DNA of 64,000 nt from JANOZM01 sp031429355 (lineage in GTDB: Bacteria; Pseudomonadota; Gammaproteobacteria; Burkholderiales; Burkholderiaceae_E): contig JANOZM010000014.1 of the NCBI GenBank assembly GCA_031429355.1, positions 248,001 through 312,000 of the forward strand. The letters run 5' to 3'. The notes under the pieces are model-generated. The model searched no databases. It had not been told where the DNA came from and saw only the letters and a list, made by a program, of their open reading frames with translations. Shown piece by piece: positions 1 to 7,808 of the stretch. Made by a program: the position numbers and the translations under genes. Each line of letters starts with the position of its first letter. Within the stretch, counting starts at the first letter, position 1.

Positions 1-947
1 TGTGAGACAACACCTTTGCGCTGATTGGGGTTGTAGGTTGGCCAGTTTGCCAAAGCCAACACTTCGCCTGTCACGACGTCCAGCACTACGGCTGCACCCG
101 CTTTTGCTTTGTGTTCTTTAACTGCATCTCTAACAGCTGCAAACGCTAAATCTTGAACCCGCGTATCAATCGACAATTCAACATCGCGACCTGCCGTAGG
201 CAGCTCTTGAGCGGAAACATCTTCATCGATCATGTGCCCGAGGCGACTACGTGTAACTTTCCAACTACCGGCTTGTGCAACCAAGGTTTTTTGAAACGCT
301 CGTTCGACGCCCTCAACACCTCGATCATCGATGTCGGTAAAGCCAACCACTTGTGCTGTTGCTTCACCGCCCGGGTACAAACGACGATATTCGCGTTGGG
401 TGTCCAAGCCCTTAATTTTCAACTTTGTAATTTTATCTGCAACGCTTGTGTCGAGTTGGCGTTGTAAATAGAAATAACTTTTACCGCCACTATCAATGCG
501 GCGGCGCAATTCTTTTTCGGGCAAAGCCAATAACTTAGCAAGCTCGGTGAACTGCTCCGCCGATGGCTGAAAATTAGTTGGAAAGATCCCAATTGCACGA
601 GCTGGCAAACTGGAGGCCAACACAGAACCGTTGCGGTCTAAAATTTTACCCCGCGTAGCTTGCAATTTTTGCGTTTGCGTAAAACGACTATCTGCTTCGC
701 TTTGCAAGAACTCTTGCGAGAACACTTGGACGTAAACCGCCTTAAGCACCAGTGCTAAGAAGCCTAGTGATAAAAATAAAAAGGCAATTTTCGAGCGCCA
801 GGGAGCCATCTTGACTTCAAGCAAACCATTGGTTTGGCGCGAGCTCGGGCGCAATGGCGACCGAGTCGTAGGTTTCATTGGACGCGTTTTACCATTACCG
901 CTTGAGGTCAAACCCAATTTATCTTTAATGCTTTGGAAAACACTCAT
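1..947 (-). CDS. ftsI: Penicillin-binding protein 3, peptidoglycan transpeptidase FtsI (3' part outside window)
   Basis: FtsI cross-links septal peptidoglycan in the divisome at the inner membrane. The first ~315 codons are visible, translated from the minus strand. They show a basic cytoplasmic N-terminus, one membrane anchor (about residues 51-71) and the start of the PBP dimerisation domain, including the RGKILDRNG motif typical of class B PBPs and later the YNPNQR motif. The transpeptidase Ser-x-x-Lys site lies beyond position 1. The ATG at 945-947 overlaps the ftsL stop as ATGA, which implies translational coupling in the dcw operon. Identity is firm from sequence and neighbours; completeness cannot be judged. 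Confidence 0.95.
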   Translation of the reverse strand, partial: MSVFQSIKDKLGLTSSGNGKTRPMKPTTRSPLRPSSRQTNGLLEVKMAPWRSKIAFLFLSLGFLALVLKAVYVQVFSQEFLQSEADSRFTQTQKLQATRGKILDRNGSVLASSLPARAIGIFPTNFQPSAEQFTELAKLLALPEKELRRRIDSGGKSYFYLQRQLDTSVADKITKLKIKGLDTQREYRRLYPGGEATAQVVGFTDIDDRGVEGVERAFQKTLVAQAGSWKVTRSRLGHMIDEDVSAQELPTAGRDVELSIDTRVQDLAFAAVRDAVKEHKAKAGAAVVLDVVTGEVLALANWPTYNPNQRKGVVS

Positions 948-1270
948 CGTGGGGCCGCCGCTTTAGTGGTTGCTGTATCGGTAGCGGCAACTGTTTTGTC
1001 ATTCGCATCGACATACATCGTTTGCGGTGGGGTAATTTTTTGCATCTTTAAATCACGCAAAGCCACTTTGTTTACTTTGCCTGGACTTACTAAATTGCTT
1101 TGTTCTATCTCAAGCTGATCGCGTTCAATATCCATTTGACGAGCGCTTTGCTCAGCTACCTTCAGATCATGAAACAACTTACGTGCCTTATGCTGCGATT
1201 GAATCAAACCAAACGCACACAAAATTAGTAACCCAGCGAGAATAAAATTTAAACGAACCATAATTGTCAT
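944..1270 (-). CDS. ftsL: Cell division protein FtsL
   Basis: Small bitopic divisome protein of 108 residues. A hydrophobic segment (about residues 4-23, NFILAGLLILCAFGLIQSQH region) is followed by a heptad-rich periplasmic stretch that fits the leucine-zipper region pairing with FtsB. FtsL is poorly conserved, so the call relies mainly on size, topology and its place between rsmH and ftsI. It begins 6 bp after rsmH and its stop overlaps the ftsI start by 4 bp. The C-terminal tail is rich in Thr and Ala (about residues 92-108). An ATG four codons into the frame is an alternative start. Confidence 0.9.
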   Translation of the reverse strand: MTIMVRLNFILAGLLILCAFGLIQSQHKARKLFHDLKVAEQSARQMDIERDQLEIEQSNLVSPGKVNKVALRDLKMQKITPPQTMYVDANDKTVAATDTATTKAAAPR

Positions 1271-1276
1271 TCCTCG

Positions 1277-2326
1277 TTAGTAGGCTAATTTCTCAGCGAC
1301 ACGTAAAACCGCCGATCGAGCTCGCGGATTTATGCTTTGCTCTAGGTCAGACGGCAATACTTTTTTAAACAACTTCAACTTCGGCTCACAAGCCACCAGC
1401 TCTGGACGCTGCCCTGCAGCAAATGTCGAATGCAATTTAGGCTTAGCCAACACGGCACCAAGCCCAGTTTGATTGCCATTGCCAGCAATTGCTGGCGCCT
1501 GAAACTTGCCAGCCTGTTGACTAAAAAACTGCTTCACAATGCGATCTTCAAGTGAGTGAAACGAAATAACTGCAATGCGCCCACCCACGCGCACCGCTTT
1601 CAATGCAGCCTCTAAACCGACCGTGAGCTCTTCAAGCTCCTGATTGATGAAAATCCGTATAGCTTGAAAGCTCCGCGTTGCTGGGTCCTTCCCCAACGCA
1701 GCTCGCCCACCTTTGCTGCCCTGCCGGTGGCCGAGGACACCCGCCACGAGACTGGCGAGCCCTCGAGTGGTCTGAAACGTGGAACTACCGGAGTCCCCGC
1801 GGCGAGTAACAATCGTCTTTGCAATCTGAACAGCAGCCCGTTCTTGCCCATAGTCTTTAAGTACCTGTGCGATTTCTTGTTCCGACGCCATTTCTAACCA
1901 TTGCAACGCAGACATGCCACGCGTCGTATCCATACGCATGTCTAATGGGCCATCATTTTTAAAACTAAAACCACGGCGCCCTTCATCTAACTGGGGTGAA
2001 GAAACGCCTAAGTCCAAAAACACACCGTCCAAACCATGCGGCGCGTATTGCAATCCAACTTGCTCTAACGCCGAAAACGGCGTGTGAATTAACGTTAAGC
2101 GCGAATCGGCAATTAATTGGCCCGCTGCAATTGCATCAAGGTCTCGATCCAACGCAATTAAGCGTCCATCCGCTCCCAATCGTTGCAAGATGCCTTGGCT
2201 ATGCCCACCTCGTCCAAACGTGCCGTCTAAATACGTTCCGCTTGTTGCAATGGCCAATCCATCCATGCACTCTTCAAAGAGCACAGGACGATGCGCGGGC
2301 CTCGTTTTGCTTGCGGTAACCACCAC
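1277..2326 (-). CDS. rsmH: 16S rRNA m4C1402 methyltransferase RsmH (MraW)
   Basis: SAM-dependent enzyme that N4-methylates C1402 of 16S rRNA in the ribosomal P site. At 349 residues it is slightly longer than the usual ~310. Visible motifs are HRPVLFEECMDGL at the N-terminus, the SAM-binding LDGTFGRGGHS (about residues 33-43), DRD at the end of the second strand, and FLDLGVSSPQLDE. The later RVGGRIAVISFHSLEDRIVKQF block is also family-typical. An insertion of about 25 residues around SSTFQTTRGLASL and GHRQGSKGG probably explains the extra length. It sits 21 bp after mraZ in the dcw operon. Confidence 0.96.
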   Translation of the reverse strand: MVVTASKTRPAHRPVLFEECMDGLAIATSGTYLDGTFGRGGHSQGILQRLGADGRLIALDRDLDAIAAGQLIADSRLTLIHTPFSALEQVGLQYAPHGLDGVFLDLGVSSPQLDEGRRGFSFKNDGPLDMRMDTTRGMSALQWLEMASEQEIAQVLKDYGQERAAVQIAKTIVTRRGDSGSSTFQTTRGLASLVAGVLGHRQGSKGGRAALGKDPATRSFQAIRIFINQELEELTVGLEAALKAVRVGGRIAVISFHSLEDRIVKQFFSQQAGKFQAPAIAGNGNQTGLGAVLAKPKLHSTFAAGQRPELVACEPKLKLFKKVLPSDLEQSINPRARSAVLRVAEKLAY

Positions 2327-2347
2327 TCAGAACCTTTCATGGCGGAC

Positions 2348-2779
2348 TTAAAAGTTAATCGCGCCGAGGTCGGCAGGCCAACCTTGCGTTTGTGTCTGTT
2401 TTTCGTAAGCTGTGTAGCCCTCGGCATCCCAAAGCTCAAAAGAACGGCCTGCACCGCGTAACAATGCTTTTTTCCCAATCGAAACTGATTCACGCAAGTG
2501 CGCTGGAATTGCAATCCGGCCAGCCGAGTCAATATCGACATTTAAAGCGCTACCGAGCAATACACGACTCCAAGCGCGGGCCGACATCGGCCAATTCATG
2601 ATTTCAATTTTTTTTGCTTCCCACGTCGGTCGGGGAAAGACCATCAAACAGCCATCGGGGTTGCGCACCAGCGTCAACATTCCCGCGCACTCAGCCACAA
2701 GCAGATCACGTACCTCTTTAGGTATTGTGATGCGCCCTTTGTCGTCAAAGACAAGTGCTGATTCGCCTTGAAAGCCCAC
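2348..2779 (-). CDS. mraZ: Transcriptional regulator MraZ
   Basis: MraZ is a double SpoVT-AbrB-fold protein that forms rings and represses its own dcw operon. The two repeats are visible: an N-terminal ALVFDDKGRITIPKEVRD motif and a second NVDIDSAGRIAIPAHLRE motif around residue 80. The length of 143 residues is normal. The start is GTG at 2777-2779, with a purine-rich AGGGA a few bases upstream; the protein then begins MGFQGESAL, matching the family N-terminus. Its probable operator, three GTGG-type repeats at 10-bp spacing, lies 54-78 bp upstream. It is the first gene of the minus-strand division cluster. Confidence 0.95.
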   Translation of the reverse strand: MGFQGESALVFDDKGRITIPKEVRDLLVAECAGMLTLVRNPDGCLMVFPRPTWEAKKIEIMNWPMSARAWSRVLLGSALNVDIDSAGRIAIPAHLRESVSIGKKALLRGAGRSFELWDAEGYTAYEKQTQTQGWPADLGAINF

Positions 2780-2832
2780 GGAATTCCCTGATTTTGGTGA
2801 TGGAAAGAACTGACTGGGAAGGAGCTTTTCGC

Positions 2833-2857
2833 CCCACCTTCACCCACTCAGCACCAC
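2833..2857 (-). promoter_or_regulatory. Predicted MraZ operator (three 10-bp-phased GTGG repeats)
   Basis: Read on the minus strand, the segment contains GTGGT, GTGGG and GTGGG, each starting exactly 10 bp after the previous one. MraZ of Escherichia coli is known to bind several TGGG-containing repeats separated by 5-bp spacers in front of its own gene. The match in motif, phasing and position upstream of mraZ is direct; function is inferred. The first repeat is degenerate (GGT instead of GGG). Confidence 0.7.
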
Positions 2858-3040
2858 TAACCAACACTGTATCAGAAAAAAATATCCCTTTTAAGGTTGA
2901 AAAGGGAAAAAAACCAATGTACTCAAATACTTACGAAGTATTCCTAAAATTTGAATCAAATCTTAAAACTTCAATAAAAATAGCTAGTTACGTTAATTTC
3001 TGCATGTGAATTATCATAAACAATTCGCAATTCAAAAACA
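2858..3040. other. AT-rich intergenic leader upstream of mraZ with one hairpin
   Basis: No gene is supported between the mraZ operator and the terminator at 3041. The stretch is strongly A/T rich. It contains an inverted repeat with arms CCCTTTT (2886-2892) and AAAAGGG (2900-2906), flanked on the mraZ-proximal side by a run of A on the plus strand, hence T on the mraZ-sense strand. In the mraZ direction this looks like a weak intrinsic terminator or attenuator. A short plus-strand frame here has no recognisable protein features. Confidence 0.45.
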
Positions 3041-3066
3041 AAAAAACGGGGTTTCCCCCGTTTTTT
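3041..3066 (-). terminator. Rho-independent terminator, bidirectional
   Basis: Near-perfect inverted repeat: A6 plus CGGGG (3041-3051), four-base loop, CCCCG plus T6 (3056-3066). GC stem and U-tract are present on both strands. It lies 84 bp past the stop of the lipoprotein gene ending at 3150 and so most likely ends that minus-strand transcript. Confidence 0.85.
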
Positions 3067-3149
3067 GTTATATCTACAACTAAGTCGTTATCTTTCAACA
3101 AACCAATTAAAAAACAAACAGCTCACGTAAAGTTTATCCAGCTCGACAA

Positions 3150-4196
3150 TTACTTAGAGAGCTCGGCCTGAGTCGCATCATCCAACCGACCTGTTTGAGG
3201 AATAGTGCGGTCTTTCTGGAATTTGCGTAACGCCGCAACTGTTTTTGCGCCTAATTGACCATCAGAGGTTGGAACGTCGTAGCCTAAAGACTTCAACTTA
3301 GTTTGGGCTGCCTGCATTGACATTGCAGAGGCGGTTTTTGCGGCCGCAGTGGCAACCGGTGCAGGTGCTGGCGCACCATCAACTGATAATTTACCGCCTG
3401 TACCAAGGCCTTGCCCTTGAACGACTTGCGCTTTGTAATTACGTGCAGCTTTAACCAATTGGTTGTAACTATCCATAAACGCAGCAATCAATACCTTACC
3501 TTGCGGTGTGTTTGTGTAAGCACCCAAACTACCGCCAGCCGAACTACCAAATAAAGCGCCGCCAATATTAAAATCAGTATTAGAAGCACTGCCCTCGGCA
3601 GCACCTACCTGAACGCCCGAGCGGTTGTCCGTAAGTAGCAACATCGTGGAAGCTTCGTTCGTTCTAATTCCACCAGCGATTGCGCCTAAAACCCCTAAGC
3701 CACGGCTTACACCCGCGAGTCCACCACCCATGCCACCAGTACCTTTTTGGCTAAAGGTAATTTCTGGCGTTAAGCTGTAATCTGCACTGACCATTTGCCC
3801 CTTGCCAAAGCTGCTATTGGCACGTAACTCACCAGAATTTTGTAAGGCTCGCTCCTGGGCCATGTTGCCCATTGCACGACCACGATCGACAATAACGAAA
3901 CAATTCGATTGTTGAATCATCATTCGCAACACAGGTACAGTAGAAGTTAATCCACGCTGAGTCGTTAAGATTCGATACCAATCAGCAGCCTGGTCTTCGA
4001 CCACAGCTAGAGTTCCTAGGGGCGACGTACACTTTTCTAGCTGGGCATTAGCTCCCTCAGAGGTCGCTCCACCAGCAGAACCAGTAGCAACTGTTTTACT
4101 TTCGGCAGATCCAACTTTTGGGGCGGTTTGTACGCAACCACCTAAGGCTAAAGCCACAACACTTGAAAAAAGTACAGCTTGAGTTCGTAACTGCAT
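3150..4196 (-). CDS. CsgG/HfaB-like outer membrane lipoprotein with C-terminal peptidoglycan-binding domain
   Basis: The 348-residue protein starts with a lipoprotein signal ending in LALGGC (Cys21 is the predicted lipidated residue). The central part resembles CsgG-type secretion lipoproteins: VPVLRMMIQQSNCFVIVDRGR, then SADYSLTPEITFS, a glycine-rich stretch, and TPQGKVLIAAFMDSYNQLV near the end of the domain. An Ala/Pro/Thr linker leads to residues ~290-346, which match the peptidoglycan-binding type 1 fold (LKSLGYDVPTSDGQLGAKTV, then FQKDRTIPQTGRLD). CsgG relatives form outer-membrane export pores or envelope assemblies; the added wall-binding domain suggests anchoring to peptidoglycan. 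No curli or holdfast genes are adjacent, so the cargo is unknown. The gene is alone, with a terminator downstream. Confidence 0.75.
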   Translation of the reverse strand: MQLRTQAVLFSSVVALALGGCVQTAPKVGSAESKTVATGSAGGATSEGANAQLEKCTSPLGTLAVVEDQAADWYRILTTQRGLTSTVPVLRMMIQQSNCFVIVDRGRAMGNMAQERALQNSGELRANSSFGKGQMVSADYSLTPEITFSQKGTGGMGGGLAGVSRGLGVLGAIAGGIRTNEASTMLLLTDNRSGVQVGAAEGSASNTDFNIGGALFGSSAGGSLGAYTNTPQGKVLIAAFMDSYNQLVKAARNYKAQVVQGQGLGTGGKLSVDGAPAPAPVATAAAKTASAMSMQAAQTKLKSLGYDVPTSDGQLGAKTVAALRKFQKDRTIPQTGRLDDATQAELSK

Positions 4197-4326
4197 AAGG
4201 GTCTTCTCCGCTAATAAAATTTAAAACTGACAATCGAAACATCCTTCGAAGCCTGAACGTCCAGTTTAATGCAAATTCGCCATTTGCAAACCCTACTAAC
4301 TACATAGAGTTCAGGCTACAAAGGGA

Positions 4327-6354
4327 TTATTTCAATAAATACGTACGAATAAACGCCACCATTGCATAAAATTGGAAATCGGCATTCTCTTTGCGTGCAA
4401 AACCGTGGCCTTCATTTTCGGCGCGTAGGTACCACACCGGCACACTATTTTTTCGAACTTCGGTCACAATTTGTTCTGCTTCGGTGTACGGAACCCGCGG
4501 ATCATTTCGACCCTGAATGACAAACAACGGCGTCTTAATTTTGCGCGAATTGGTTAATGGCGAAATTGCCGTTTGAAACGCACGCATCTTTGGATCACGC
4601 TCATCACCGTATTCGATCCGTCTTAAATCCCGTCGATAACTTTCAGTGGTTTCTAAAAAAGTGACGAAATTTGAAATACCAACGACATCAATCGCACCAA
4701 CGATCCGGTCGCTAAAATGGACGGCACTCGCTAGGCTCATGTAGCCACCGTAACTTCCTCCCATGACCATCACACGGTTTACATCAAGATCGGGTTGCTG
4801 TTTAATCCAATCGAGCAACGCGCCAATGTCTTTGACGGAATCTTCTCGTTTGTAGCCATCATCAAGCGTTAGAAAGGTCTTACCGTAACCGCGTGAGCCA
4901 CGAACATTAGGTTGAATTACGGCTACACCGAGCTCGTTAATTAAGTAATTAAGGCGGCCCATAAAACCTGGGCGCGATTGACCTTCTGGCCCGCCATGAA
5001 TATCAATTAAAACCGGGCGCTTTCCAGAAAACTTTGCAGGCGGCTGCACTTTCAGACCCGATATAGTTAAGCCATCAAAACTAGTCCAACGAATCACTGA
5101 ATGAGGGGGAAACTGTGTTGCAGACAAACTAGGCGGCGCGAAAGCTTTTGTCCAGGGTTCGGTGCGCGCGGGCGTCGACGCTGTGGCCTCAGTAAAAACA
5201 AAAATATCACTTGGACCTTGCGCGCTATTTACAGAAAAAGCCAGTTGACTAGTGGACGGGTGAAATGCTAAACCGCCTACGGTCGCTATGGGAAAATTTG
5301 GCCCATTGATCGCCTGGCCATTATCCAAATTTAAAATTTGCAATTGGGTTGCACCATCAACGTTTAACGCAGTTACTAAACGATTGCGGCTTTTGTTAAT
5401 CAGTGCACCAGTAATTTCGTTCTTTGCAGCGCCCCCTAAAAGCTGCAACTTCTTTGACGATCGTTCGTAGACCATCACTTCACCGAATTCGCCTTGGCGA
5501 TCCGAACTTAAATAAATTTTGGCTCCGTCGGCAGAAAAACCCAAATGAAAATGAGTTGCTTTTAAATCCGAACCTACTTCGGGCAAGAGTCGCTCAGCTT
5601 TACCGGTAGCTGCATCAATTAACCAAATTGCGGACTGCGCTGCAGACAAATACTGTATCGCTAAAATTTGTTGATCGTCGGGGGAAAATTCGAAACCCCA
5701 CCACCCTCCGCCTGGCAACTGTGTGATCGTGCGCGGGCTGTCGGGTTTTAACGGGTCGATCAACTTTAAAGTAGTTGTAATAGAGGTGCGTGTACCACTT
5801 TGAGCAGTGCGGTCAACTGGCACCGAACTGAACAGCACTGCGCTTCCCGCTTTATTCCAACCTGCCATGTCATGGCGTTCATCTGGATTCGTTAACAAAG
5901 TCACTTGCTTGGTTGTCAAATCCATTCGATACAGCTGCGTAACTTCATTGCCACCACTGGCCCGTTCGAGAACGATATAGCGCCCCTCGCGGGGCTCAAA
6001 ATTTGCGGAAGTAACCCGCTCCGAAAAATCGGTAATTTGAATCGGCTCGGCTAAGGGCGCATTAACTAAAAACAATTGCGAGGTGGAGCCCTTACGATGG
6101 GACACCAACATTTCTTTTTTGGTCGGATGCCAATCGACAAATGAATAACCACGAAAGTCAGTATAGGCAGCAACCTGATCGGCTATGCTTTGTTCCAGCG
6201 GAGGTATCCCTTGCGTAAACAGGTTTTTATTTGGCTCAATTACTGCCAAGCCCTGTTTGGTTGGCTGGTTTTGGGTAGACTGCACTTGCGTTGATTGAGT
6301 GCTGCAACCGAGCAAACTGACGGCCATTGCGCTTAAAACAATCAGACGTTTCAT
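4327..6354 (-). CDS. S9 family prolyl oligopeptidase-like peptidase, lipoprotein
   Basis: Secreted serine peptidase, 675 residues from the ATG at 6354. This start gives a clean lipoprotein signal (MKRLIVL...LLGC); an upstream in-frame ATG at 6402 would bury it behind 16 polar residues. The N-terminal ~400 residues carry WD/TolB-like propeller repeats (SADGAKIYLSSDRQGEFGE, FEFSPDDQQILA). The C-terminal alpha/beta hydrolase domain has the complete triad: Ser534 in GGSYGG, Asp618 in GRNDPRVPY and His650 in ENEGHGF. It resembles acylaminoacyl-peptidase/DPP-type S9 enzymes that degrade oligopeptides. It is divergent from the PhyH gene starting 92 bp away. Confidence 0.9.
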   Translation of the reverse strand: MKRLIVLSAMAVSLLGCSTQSTQVQSTQNQPTKQGLAVIEPNKNLFTQGIPPLEQSIADQVAAYTDFRGYSFVDWHPTKKEMLVSHRKGSTSQLFLVNAPLAEPIQITDFSERVTSANFEPREGRYIVLERASGGNEVTQLYRMDLTTKQVTLLTNPDERHDMAGWNKAGSAVLFSSVPVDRTAQSGTRTSITTTLKLIDPLKPDSPRTITQLPGGGWWGFEFSPDDQQILAIQYLSAAQSAIWLIDAATGKAERLLPEVGSDLKATHFHLGFSADGAKIYLSSDRQGEFGEVMVYERSSKKLQLLGGAAKNEITGALINKSRNRLVTALNVDGATQLQILNLDNGQAINGPNFPIATVGGLAFHPSTSQLAFSVNSAQGPSDIFVFTEATASTPARTEPWTKAFAPPSLSATQFPPHSVIRWTSFDGLTISGLKVQPPAKFSGKRPVLIDIHGGPEGQSRPGFMGRLNYLINELGVAVIQPNVRGSRGYGKTFLTLDDGYKREDSVKDIGALLDWIKQQPDLDVNRVMVMGGSYGGYMSLASAVHFSDRIVGAIDVVGISNFVTFLETTESYRRDLRRIEYGDERDPKMRAFQTAISPLTNSRKIKTPLFVIQGRNDPRVPYTEAEQIVTEVRKNSVPVWYLRAENEGHGFARKENADFQFYAMVAFIRTYLLK

Positions 6355-6446
6355 TTGTAAAAAACACTTCGCATTTATTTGTACCATTTTTCTTAAGCTC
6401 ATAGTATTTTGCCGATCGCTACGCTAACACGAAATTTTTATTGCGC

Positions 6447-7289
6447 ATGAGTCAACCCGCTTCAATTAGCCTAGATCAGATAGATCAATTTCAACAAGAT
6501 GGCGCTATCGTCATACGCCAAGCAATTTCTGCAACACAGCTTAGTGTTTTGCGGCAGGGGATTGAGGCCAATTTACAAAACCTCAGCAACTTGGCACTTA
6601 TCGCCAGCGAGCCCAATGATCCTGGACGTTTTGTAGAAGATTTTTGTACTTGGCAAAGCAATCAGTATTACGAAGACATTTTGTTTCGCTCTGGTTTACC
6701 ACGCTACGCGAAAAATTTAATGCGTAGCGAAACCGTGCGGCTGTATCACGATCATCTTTTAGTTAAGGAGCCGGGCACACAACAAACCACGCCTTGGCAT
6801 CAAGACCAGCCCTACTACAATGTTTCGGGCCGTCAAAATGTTAGTTTTTGGATACCAGTCGACCCGATCCCAAAAGAAACTAGTTTGCGTTTATTGGCGC
6901 GTTCGCATTTAGGTCCTTGGTACATGCCGCGTACTTTTCGCGATCAACAGGCCAAATGGTTTCCTGAAGGAAGCTTGCAAGAACTTCCAGTAATTGATGA
7001 ATCGAATGGGTTAGCAACAGATCAACAAAACCCGGCGCAACGGATCATGTCATGGGAACTAGAGCCAGGCGATTGCATTGCCTTTCATATGCTCACCCTG
7101 CATGCAGCTAGCGGCGTCGGGCCAGCACAGCAGCGACGCGTTTTTTCAGCTCGCTACATTGGTGACGATGCCCGCCACGCAGTTCGTACTTGGCGCACTT
7201 CGCCGCCATTTGAAGGCCTAACAGAACGGCTTGGCTCTAATGAAAAAATGGTTGATCCACTTTTCCCATTAATCGGTGTACCTACCTAG
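6447..7289 (+). CDS. Phytanoyl-CoA dioxygenase (PhyH) family protein
   Basis: Fe(II)/2-oxoglutarate-dependent oxygenase fold, 280 residues. The metal-binding HxD is seen in TPWHQDQPYYN and the distal histidine in HMLTLHAASG; the arginine in RRVFSARYIGD fits 2-oxoglutarate binding. YHDHLLVKEPG is also family-typical. The ATG at 6447 is chosen; a TTG two codons earlier is possible. The substrate is not predictable: the family hydroxylates many small molecules. The gene runs divergent from the S9 peptidase and is followed 6 bp later by the DUF1294 gene, so the two are probably co-transcribed. A second PhyH gene lies at 35928-36740. Confidence 0.88.
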   Translation: MSQPASISLDQIDQFQQDGAIVIRQAISATQLSVLRQGIEANLQNLSNLALIASEPNDPGRFVEDFCTWQSNQYYEDILFRSGLPRYAKNLMRSETVRLYHDHLLVKEPGTQQTTPWHQDQPYYNVSGRQNVSFWIPVDPIPKETSLRLLARSHLGPWYMPRTFRDQQAKWFPEGSLQELPVIDESNGLATDQQNPAQRIMSWELEPGDCIAFHMLTLHAASGVGPAQQRRVFSARYIGDDARHAVRTWRTSPPFEGLTERLGSNEKMVDPLFPLIGVPT

Positions 7290-7295
7290 AAAAAA

Positions 7296-7595
7296 ATGCC
7301 ATTAAATTCATCCCTCGGGCTAACCATTCTGGGCTTTTATTGCCTAGTTAGTCTTATCACTTTTGTGACATATCTAGTGGACAAATCCGCGGCACAAGCC
7401 GGGCGCTGGCGAGTACCCGAAAAAACGCTTCATATGTTGGCGCTGGCTGGCGGCTGGCCAAGTGCGTGGTTAGCCCAAAAAATGTTTCGCCACAAAACTA
7501 GTAAGAAGGAATTTCAAGTGGTTTTTTGGTTGACTGTGGTGTTGAATGTCGGCGCGTTAATTTTTGTCTTTTTACAGCGCCAGTCTTCAAACTAA
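7296..7595 (+). CDS. DUF1294 family membrane protein
   Basis: Protein of 99 residues. Two hydrophobic segments (about residues 8-27 and 76-93) flank a conserved cytosolic part. The family motifs are clear: DKSAAQAGRWRVPEKTLH, then LALAGGWPSAWLAQKMFRHKT and KKEFQ. Function of DUF1294 is unknown; in other proteins it is sometimes fused to a cold-shock domain, absent here. It follows the PhyH gene with only 6 bp between them. Its stop is followed within 15 bp by the structured region starting at 7608. Confidence 0.85.
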   Translation: MPLNSSLGLTILGFYCLVSLITFVTYLVDKSAAQAGRWRVPEKTLHMLALAGGWPSAWLAQKMFRHKTSKKEFQVVFWLTVVLNVGALIFVFLQRQSSN

Positions 7596-7607
7596 TTTTT
7601 TAATCGC

Positions 7608-7745
7608 GAGCCCTTTTGTAAAGGTTTCTTCTCACGGCCCTCCGGTAAGAGGGCCTAGAGCTGAGCGCCGCCAAGGGTCGGTAAACCCTTGGTGACTGAA
7701 ACGAAGTATGGGCTGTATGAAGCAGAAAGTGCTTCCGTTTTTTTG
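7608..7745 (+). ncRNA. Candidate structured RNA: two hairpins with identical CGGTAA loops plus terminator
   Basis: Hairpin 1 has arms GGCCCTC (7636-7642) and GAGGGCC (7649-7655). Hairpin 2 has arms CCAAGGGT (7671-7678) and ACCCTTGG (7685-7692). Both enclose exactly the same six-base loop, CGGTAA. A possible closing helix pairs AGCCC (7609-7613) with GGGCT (7710-7714). A third hairpin with a T-run follows at 7719-7744. This could be an independent small RNA or the leader of the Lrp-family gene at 7809. The stems and loops are seen directly; function is inferred. I do not recognise the architecture as a riboswitch class I know. Confidence 0.5.
7719..7744 (+). terminator. Probable rho-independent terminator of the twin-loop RNA
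   Basis: Stem GAAGCA (7719-7724) with TGCTTC (7730-7735), five-base loop, followed by CG and seven T. The stem is short but the T-run is good. It would end a transcript arising in or upstream of 7608, or act as an attenuator before the regulator gene at 7809. Confidence 0.6.
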
Positions 7746-7763
7746 GCAAAAAGTGCATTATTT

Positions 7764-7778
7764 AAGCAAATTTTGCTT
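7764..7778. promoter_or_regulatory. Lrp-type operator upstream of the Lrp/AsnC gene
   Basis: Perfect dyad AAGCAAA-T-TTTGCTT. It agrees with the published E. coli Lrp consensus YAGHAWATTWTDCTR at 13 of 15 positions, failing only at the two outermost bases. It ends 30 bp before the ATG of the Lrp-family gene, next to a possible -10 (TAAAAT, 7796-7801), which suits autoregulation. Confidence 0.65.
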
Positions 7779-7808
7779 TTAAATAACTAAAACGGCATAA
7801 AATAGCTT

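Noticed and set aside
2755..3009. Open plus-strand frame across the mraZ upstream region
   Set aside because: No ribosome binding site, no family motif, and it covers the mraZ operator and A/T-rich leader.
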